From positions 1 to 18,494 of the forward strand of contig JAOAJQ010000006.1 in assembly GCA_026414125.1 (NCBI GenBank): DNA of 18,494 nt, written 5' to 3'. The notes below the pieces were generated by a model that was given only the letters and a program-made list of their open reading frames with translations, had not been told where the DNA came from and searched no databases. Positions 14,450-18,494 of this stretch are shown here, piece after piece. This DNA comes from Thermoproteota archaeon. Lineage in GTDB: Archaea > Thermoproteota > EX4484-205 > JAAOZP01. Each line of letters starts with the position of its first letter. Within the stretch, counting starts at the first letter, position 1. The position numbers and the translations under genes were made by a program.

Positions 14450-14854
14450 GTGGCTGGAAGGCTGACAGTCCTGGATATTGATAAATGCGTCGGATGCCAG
14501 CTCTGCATGTTTGCATGCTCAAGAAGGTTCGGCGAGGGAGGCTTCGCCAAGTCAGCTATCAGAGTCAGGTCGATCGGAGGAGTGGAAAGAGGTTTCACAG
14601 TCATCGTGTGCAGAGCCTGCCCAGACCCGCCGTGCATGAAGGTTTGCGTGACAAACGCACTATCCTTGAGAAAGGCAGGAGGGGTCACGCTTAATCCTTC
14701 GAAATGCATAGGATGTGGAAGATGTGTTGACGCATGTCCGCTTAAAGCAGTCTTCTGGGATAATGAGGCGAACAAGCCTAACATATGCGTCCACTGCGGC
14801 TACTGTGTCAATTACTGCCCCTACAGGGTGATAGGGTTAAGGGAGGCCAGGTAG
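14450..14854 (+). CDS. Polyferredoxin subunit with four [4Fe-4S] motifs (WOR5S-like)
   Basis: A 134-residue electron-transfer protein with sixteen Cys in four blocks: CVGCQLCMFAC, CRACPDPPCMKVC, CIGCGRCVDACP and CVHCGYCVNYCP. Each can hold a [4Fe-4S] cluster, although the second block has a longer CxxCxxxxCxxxC spacing typical of the HycB/DmsB-like fold. I set the start at GTG 14450, giving (V)AGRLTVLDIDKC, because GGAGG sits 4 bases before it and the TATA-like box is downstream of the alternative ATG at 14396. It precedes the aldehyde oxidoreductase gene by a single base, so it is almost certainly that enzyme's partner, carrying electrons from the tungsten site to ferredoxin or another acceptor. 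The same gene pair order is known from WOR5S-WOR5 of Pyrococcus furiosus. Cytoplasmic; no membrane or Tat signal seen. Confidence 0.9.
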   Translation: MAGRLTVLDIDKCVGCQLCMFACSRRFGEGGFAKSAIRVRSIGGVERGFTVIVCRACPDPPCMKVCVTNALSLRKAGGVTLNPSKCIGCGRCVDACPLKAVFWDNEANKPNICVHCGYCVNYCPYRVIGLREAR

Positions 14855-14855
14855 A

Positions 14856-16607
14856 ATGACGCTGGATAAAATCCTTTATATAGATCTTTCAAAGAGGAGG
14901 TTCCACGTTAGAAGCAGACCAGACCTGTTTGAGAAACATATTGGTGGAACAGGTGTCGCCATAAGGCTTCTGCTGGAGGAGTGTCCGGAGAAAGCAGACC
15001 CGCTTGGTCCTGAGAACCCGATCATATTCGCAGTCGGCCCCCTGACAGGCCTCTTCCCAATGGCTTCTAAAACAGTCGCCATGTTCAAGTCTCCTTTAAC
15101 CGGCAACCTTGGAGAGAGCCATGCTGGCGGAAGAAGCGCCAGCGCGATTAGAATGGCCGGATATGGGGCGATAGTGGTTAAGGGCACTAGTGAAACACCT
15201 GTTTACCTCGCCATCTATGGAAGCGACGTGTATTTCAGAGATGCTTCTGGAATATGGGGGATTGAAAGCAGCTACACCGTTGGAAGGATAATTAGGGAAC
15301 TGGAGTCTGAAGCAGGGTTGAGGACAATCATGAGAATAGGCAGAGCAGGTGAGAAAATGGTTTCATACGCCAGCGTGGTTGTCGAAACCTATCGCCACTT
15401 CGGCAGGCTTGGCCTCGGGGCAGTCTTCGGCAGCAAGAAGCTTAAGGCGATAACGATATGTGGGAAACACTCCGTGAATGTTAAAAACCCGCAGGCATAC
15501 AGGATCCTCTACGATAAGATTCTTCAACTAACAGTTAAATCACAGGTGATGAGGAAGTACCATGATATTGGAACATCCTCCAACGTTATTCCTTTAAACG
15601 AGCTTAAAGCACTGCCATCGTTAAACCTACGACAGACAAGCATTAAGAATGCTGAAAACATCTCAGGCGAGAATCTTGCGGAGAAACACTTGGGCAGAAG
15701 AGTCTCCTGCTCACATTGCCCAGTGGCCTGCATACACTTGGCAACGCTCAGAGAGCCTTACGAGGATGAGCCTTATTTCTACAAGACCACCATGGTTCCT
15801 TACGATTACGAGCCAATATACTCATTGGGCTCAATGCTTGGATTAACCGAGACAAATGAGCTGTTAAAGCTTATCGACGAGGTTGAAACACAGGGGCTTG
15901 ATGCGATAAGCACAGGAGTCGTGTTAGCCTGGGCTACGGAAGCCTATGAGAAAGGCCTTGTCACAAGCATGGAGACGATGGGGCTGGAGCTTAAATGGGG
16001 TGACGGGGAAGCCTACCGGGAGGCTGTGAGGAGGATTGTGTCCCAGCCGAACGAATTCTACTCAACCCTGGCGAGGGGTGTTGAGAAGGCTGCGTCGAAA
16101 TATGGAGGGATGGATTTTGCCCTCTCCTTCGGGGGCAGCGAGATGCCGGGCTACCATACTGGACCCGCTGCACACCTTACTTTCTTAACTGGTGCTAGAC
16201 ATAGCCATCTGGATAGCGCAGGATACAGCATGGATGAGGATAATGCTAAGACAGGAACAAAGATGACGCCGAAGCAGATTGCCGAGGCACTGTTTAAAGA
16301 GGAGTCTTGGCGTCAAGTCTTATCCAGCCTAGTCGTATGCTTCTTCGCTAGAGGGGTCTACAAGCCTGACACCGTGCTCGAATCATTAAAGACCGTAGGG
16401 TTTAACCCTGACATTACTCTTGAAGATTTGAACAGGATAGGGGTTGAAACTCTTAAGAGTAAAAACGCTTTCAAAGCAAGGGAGGGTTTCAGCCACAAGG
16501 ATTTGAAGATACCGAGGAGAATAGTTGAAACGGAAACACCGCTCGGGATTTTAGAAGAAGAATTTATCAGAAAAGGAATAGAGGAGTTCTTCAGGCTACT
16601 GCAGTAA
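14856..16607 (+). CDS. Tungsten-type aldehyde ferredoxin oxidoreductase
   Basis: A 583-residue AOR-family enzyme that oxidises aldehydes to acids using tungstopterin and passes electrons to ferredoxin. Seen: N-terminal pterin-binding domain with YIDLS (8-12), GGTGVAIRLL (30-39), GPLTGLFPMASKT (61-73), SPLTGNLGESHAGG (79-92) and the GRLGLGAVFGSKKLKAI block (183-199); cluster ligands CSHCPVAC (Cys285, 288, 292) with the fourth Cys at 495 (VVCFF); and GLDAIS (347-352), corresponding to the pterin-contacting DxxGLD-type motif. All cluster ligands are intact and the length is near the usual 600. Family members differ in substrate (AOR, FOR, GAPOR, WOR); this one lacks a clear mark for any. Its one-base spacing to the polyferredoxin gene suggests a WOR5-like heterodimer with broad aldehyde range. 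Confidence 0.94.
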   Translation: MTLDKILYIDLSKRRFHVRSRPDLFEKHIGGTGVAIRLLLEECPEKADPLGPENPIIFAVGPLTGLFPMASKTVAMFKSPLTGNLGESHAGGRSASAIRMAGYGAIVVKGTSETPVYLAIYGSDVYFRDASGIWGIESSYTVGRIIRELESEAGLRTIMRIGRAGEKMVSYASVVVETYRHFGRLGLGAVFGSKKLKAITICGKHSVNVKNPQAYRILYDKILQLTVKSQVMRKYHDIGTSSNVIPLNELKALPSLNLRQTSIKNAENISGENLAEKHLGRRVSCSHCPVACIHLATLREPYEDEPYFYKTTMVPYDYEPIYSLGSMLGLTETNELLKLIDEVETQGLDAISTGVVLAWATEAYEKGLVTSMETMGLELKWGDGEAYREAVRRIVSQPNEFYSTLARGVEKAASKYGGMDFALSFGGSEMPGYHTGPAAHLTFLTGARHSHLDSAGYSMDEDNAKTGTKMTPKQIAEALFKEESWRQVLSSLVVCFFARGVYKPDTVLESLKTVGFNPDITLEDLNRIGVETLKSKNAFKAREGFSHKDLKIPRRIVETETPLGILEEEFIRKGIEEFFRLLQ

Positions 16608-16622
16608 TTTTTCAAAAAATAG
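16608..16622. terminator. Possible bidirectional T-rich terminator between convergent genes
   Basis: Between the oxidoreductase stop and the convergent hydrolase stop, AATTTTTC on the plus strand is directly followed by AAAAAAT, which is a T-run on the minus strand. T-runs are typical archaeal intrinsic termination signals. The runs are short, so the call is tentative. Confidence 0.35.
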
Positions 16623-16661
16623 GAGCCTTTGAACAGCGGGTTGTGCAGCGCAATGCTACTG

Positions 16662-18095
16662 TTAGCCTTTTTCGACTAGCGACTCGGCGTGAATGAGCTC
16701 AGCTTTAAGATTAACCGTCGTAATCCTTGTAACCAGAATCACCCAAGGCTCATCCTCGATGTTGACAAGTCCGAAGTTACTGTTCTCCCCGTCAAACCTC
16801 CCCTGCGCAGGCTGATCCGAATACTGAAACCAGTGGTAGCCAACCACATAAGGCTCGGATAAGATTTTGCTGACGTAGTTTTCGAAACGTTCAGCCCTGT
16901 CACCCTGCGTTGCCAAAGGAGTTCCAGCACCCCTAGTGTTAGGTAGGCCTGAATCCCTTGCTTTAAAAGAGAACTCGGTAATCATTACTGGAAGACCTGT
17001 GAGACGGTTTATAGCCCTCAAGTCCTCTAGGGGAGGATCCCACCCATAGTTATTAATTGAAATAATATCCACATGTCCAATGCACCCTTTCAAAACCTCG
17101 TCTGACGGCCTGAAAGCAAACCTACATCCCAAAATAAGATGGTTTGGGTCATGCTTCCTTATAGCGTCGTGGCAAACTTTGAAATACCTTTTTGAAACAA
17201 GCTCCAGGAAACCCAGCCTATCAGGATCCAAGAAGGCTCCAGCAGGAGGCCTGTAGATGTTCAGAATATCCTCGAAGGAGTGAAAGCTTGTACCCCATTT
17301 AGCGTTAAGCTCGCTTATACTCCCATACTTCTCCCTTAAATATTGGACAAGCATTCTTTTACCTGGAGCATCCTTTTCAAGAGCAAGGTAATCGTCGAAA
17401 AGATGCTTGGAAGACCTCCAGTCTGGTCCCCACCTCAGCTCGTTGTCAGTAAAATAACCCAAGAGATAAGGGTCATTCCTCCTAGGGGTGCACATTTTCT
17501 CCGCAACCTCTTCAGCCACTTTCTCAAAATTCTCGGAAAAATAGTCTATGACACGGCCGCTCAACCATTCTGAACCGGCTGACGCGGCAATATCAAGTAT
17601 TACAGTATACGGTATTTCAAGCTCGTAGAGCTCCCTGCTGGACCATGCGCCGATCGTGTTGAAACCGTAGTTGCGCAGCCGTTCCACAGTGGCTTTCGCC
17701 CAGGGCTCGACACCACCATACTTCTTCAGAACAGCCTTATTATACGGGCTGTATCCTAGAGAAGGAGAATAATCCGCGTCGAAGCTGACATGATTCACCC
17801 CCTTAGATATGAAGCAGTTTCCCTCAGGATCTATGATCCACCAGACACCATTAATCTTCTCAACGTGAAAGAAGCCTGTAGCCGTGCCTTTAACACGCAA
17901 TGTCCCACCATAATTATCATAGGAAAGGCTCGATATAAGGCTTGCGAGTTTTTTGAAGCTTTCACTGTATTCTGCAAGCTGACGGTTAAGCTGCCTAGCC
18001 GATTGCAAACACGTGGACAAGTTGTAGGATAGAAACATAAGGATTATCAGCGTGATTGCGAGAAGCGAACACATCATCTTAAAACTCGGCATCAT
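16662..18095 (-). CDS. Membrane-anchored GH50/beta-agarase-like glycoside hydrolase
   Basis: A 477-residue protein from ATG 18095. The start is chosen because TTTTTTAAAAA is centred 26 bases upstream; a TTG at 18149 would add 18 non-hydrophobic residues. An N-terminal hydrophobic segment (about 7-25) is followed by a helical stalk and then an external catalytic domain. Seen: GVWWIIDPEGNCFISKGVNHV (83-103), which I associate with GH50/agarase-type proteins; GYFTDNELRWG with acid/base candidate Glu219; VMITEFSF with nucleophile candidate Glu374; SINNYGW and HWFQYSDQP loops of a clan GH-A barrel. Residues after about 455 lack a recognised domain. Acting on extracellular polysaccharide at the cell surface is inferred. 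Agarose is an unlikely substrate in a terrestrial hot habitat; another beta-galactan or beta-glycan is possible. GH42 or GH5-like alternatives cannot be excluded. Confidence 0.85.
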   Translation of the reverse strand: MMPSFKMMCSLLAITLIILMFLSYNLSTCLQSARQLNRQLAEYSESFKKLASLISSLSYDNYGGTLRVKGTATGFFHVEKINGVWWIIDPEGNCFISKGVNHVSFDADYSPSLGYSPYNKAVLKKYGGVEPWAKATVERLRNYGFNTIGAWSSRELYELEIPYTVILDIAASAGSEWLSGRVIDYFSENFEKVAEEVAEKMCTPRRNDPYLLGYFTDNELRWGPDWRSSKHLFDDYLALEKDAPGKRMLVQYLREKYGSISELNAKWGTSFHSFEDILNIYRPPAGAFLDPDRLGFLELVSKRYFKVCHDAIRKHDPNHLILGCRFAFRPSDEVLKGCIGHVDIISINNYGWDPPLEDLRAINRLTGLPVMITEFSFKARDSGLPNTRGAGTPLATQGDRAERFENYVSKILSEPYVVGYHWFQYSDQPAQGRFDGENSNFGLVNIEDEPWVILVTRITTVNLKAELIHAESLVEKG

Positions 18096-18114
18096 CAACT
18101 GTCTTACGTCATCA

Positions 18115-18127
18115 TTTTTTAAAAAGC
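18115..18127 (-). promoter_or_regulatory. TATA box for the agarase-like gene
   Basis: A T6A5 run, read GCTTTTTAAAAAA on the minus strand, is centred 26 bases before ATG 18095. It is the strongest A/T element in the gap and implies a leaderless start at 18095 or the adjacent in-frame ATG at 18092. Confidence 0.55.
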
Positions 18128-18166
18128 TTTCCGTCAGACTTGAAACCAACTAACATTAGAAAGGAT

Positions 18167-18186
18167 TATTGAAAAAGAAAAAAGGT
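18167..18186 (-). terminator. T-rich terminator of the membrane protein gene
   Basis: Immediately after the stop of the membrane protein gene the minus strand reads CCTTTTTTCTTTTTC, a typical archaeal poly-T termination signal. It separates that gene from the agarase-like gene transcribed in the same direction. Confidence 0.55.
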
Positions 18187-18195
18187 TTACGGCTT

Positions 18196-18494
18196 TTACG
18201 GTTGGAACAGGGTTTGCATCTTAGGCAATACTACTCCTAGGTTTAGCAGTGCTGCGGGCAGCCACATTGCGCCGAAGCCCAGGATCCATCCTGCTACTAT
18301 GGGCATAGCGTACTCCTCATACCTCTTTATTCCAATGGTTCTGATCACGACGAATTTTATTATTAAGGCGATTAATGAGGTTAGCCACATGTATGTCGGT
18401 ATGGTCATGGATATGTAGAGGGCTGGAACGCTTATGAACCAGAAGATTGGGACCTTAAGCTTCAAAACATAGAGCACCAGTGCCAGAATTATTC
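18196..18494 (-). CDS. Multi-pass membrane protein, C-terminal fragment
   Basis: About 99 residues are visible; the frame stays open to the window edge, so the gene's beginning is outside. Seen: three or four hydrophobic segments (around LVLYVLKLKVPIFWFISVPAL, TIPTYMWLTSLIALIIKFVVI, AMPIVAGWILGFGAMWLPAALL) with a conserved-looking loop IGIKRYEEYAMP and a short hydrophilic end. The pattern of a basic loop, a Pro, and a Gly-rich last helix resembles the C-terminal part of DUF6784/6785 or OPT-like membrane proteins, but this is a weak visual resemblance. A transporter associated with the adjacent surface hydrolase is a reasonable guess from position alone. The GTG at 18477 is an internal valine. 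Confidence 0.75.
   Translation of the reverse strand, partial: IILALVLYVLKLKVPIFWFISVPALYISMTIPTYMWLTSLIALIIKFVVIRTIGIKRYEEYAMPIVAGWILGFGAMWLPAALLNLGVVLPKMQTLFQP

Noticed and set aside
14356..14784. 142-codon minus-strand frame opposite the ferredoxin gene
   Set aside because: It is the antisense of a clear 16-Cys ferredoxin, His/Pro/Ser-rich with no family likeness.
18096..18149. TTG start at 18149 for the agarase-like protein
   Set aside because: It would place the TATA box inside the coding sequence and put a polar extension before the anchor.
1..18494. CRISPR array, tRNA, rRNA, transposon ends or integration site
   Set aside because: Reading both strands I saw no regularly spaced repeats, cloverleaf sequence, transposase motif or flanking direct repeats.

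Overview
The window looks like a piece of a thermophilic archaeal chromosome, most likely from the Thermoproteota (crenarchaeal) side. The main reason is the complete nurA-herA-mre11-rad50 break-resection operon, a gene set typical of thermophilic archaea. Other support: AT-rich TATA-like boxes about 26-36 bases upstream of first genes, several first genes with little or no leader, downstream genes with GGTG/GGAGG-type Shine-Dalgarno sequences, and a tungsten-type aldehyde:ferredoxin oxidoreductase. I cannot name genus or order from sequence alone. Coding density is high and no stretch over 300 bases lacks a gene. I see no tRNA, rRNA, CRISPR array, insertion sequence or integrase.

Layout. 1-1088 (+): C-terminal part of a GH97 glycosidase, cut by the window edge. 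1182-2464 (+): a small protein with an HELREIYH motif, then a class II glutamine amidotransferase-like protein. 2477-3520 (-): an aldose-epimerase-like (DUF6786-like) protein. 3629-4459 (+): a membrane-anchored protein that looks like two protease-inhibitor-type domains in tandem. 4574-5243 (+): a 4-oxalocrotonate-tautomerase-family protein and a GAF protein of the free-methionine-sulfoxide-reductase type. 5246-5725 (-): a flavodoxin-like protein. 5846-11938 (-): nurA, herA, mre11 and rad50, tightly packed and in that transcription order. 12006-14312 (-): a cytoplasmic GH3 beta-glycosidase. 14450-16607 (+): a 16-cysteine ferredoxin plus an aldehyde ferredoxin oxidoreductase, an arrangement like Pyrococcus WOR5S/WOR5. 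16662-18095 (-): a membrane-anchored GH50/agarase-like hydrolase. 18196-18494 (-): the C-terminal end of a multi-pass membrane protein.

How it fits together. Two themes are interleaved. One is carbohydrate use: an externally anchored GH-A type hydrolase, a possible transporter, an intracellular GH3, a GH97 with a retaining-type nucleophile, an epimerase-like protein and an oxidoreductase that could oxidise sugar-derived aldehydes onto ferredoxin. The other is DNA double-strand-break end processing (Mre11-Rad50 nuclease/ATPase with HerA translocase and NurA nuclease). Redox-stress functions (GAF methionine sulfoxide reductase type, flavodoxin) lie between. The carbohydrate genes are on both strands with separate promoters, so they form a neighbourhood and not one operon.

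Five start sites were moved from the longest open frame, on the evidence of catalytic N-termini, Shine-Dalgarno placement or TATA distance. The most unusual items are the divergent ABC signature and short coiled coil of Rad50, the predicted double-inhibitor membrane protein, and the GH97 and GH50-like enzymes in an archaeal context. I did not find a clearly new multi-gene system.
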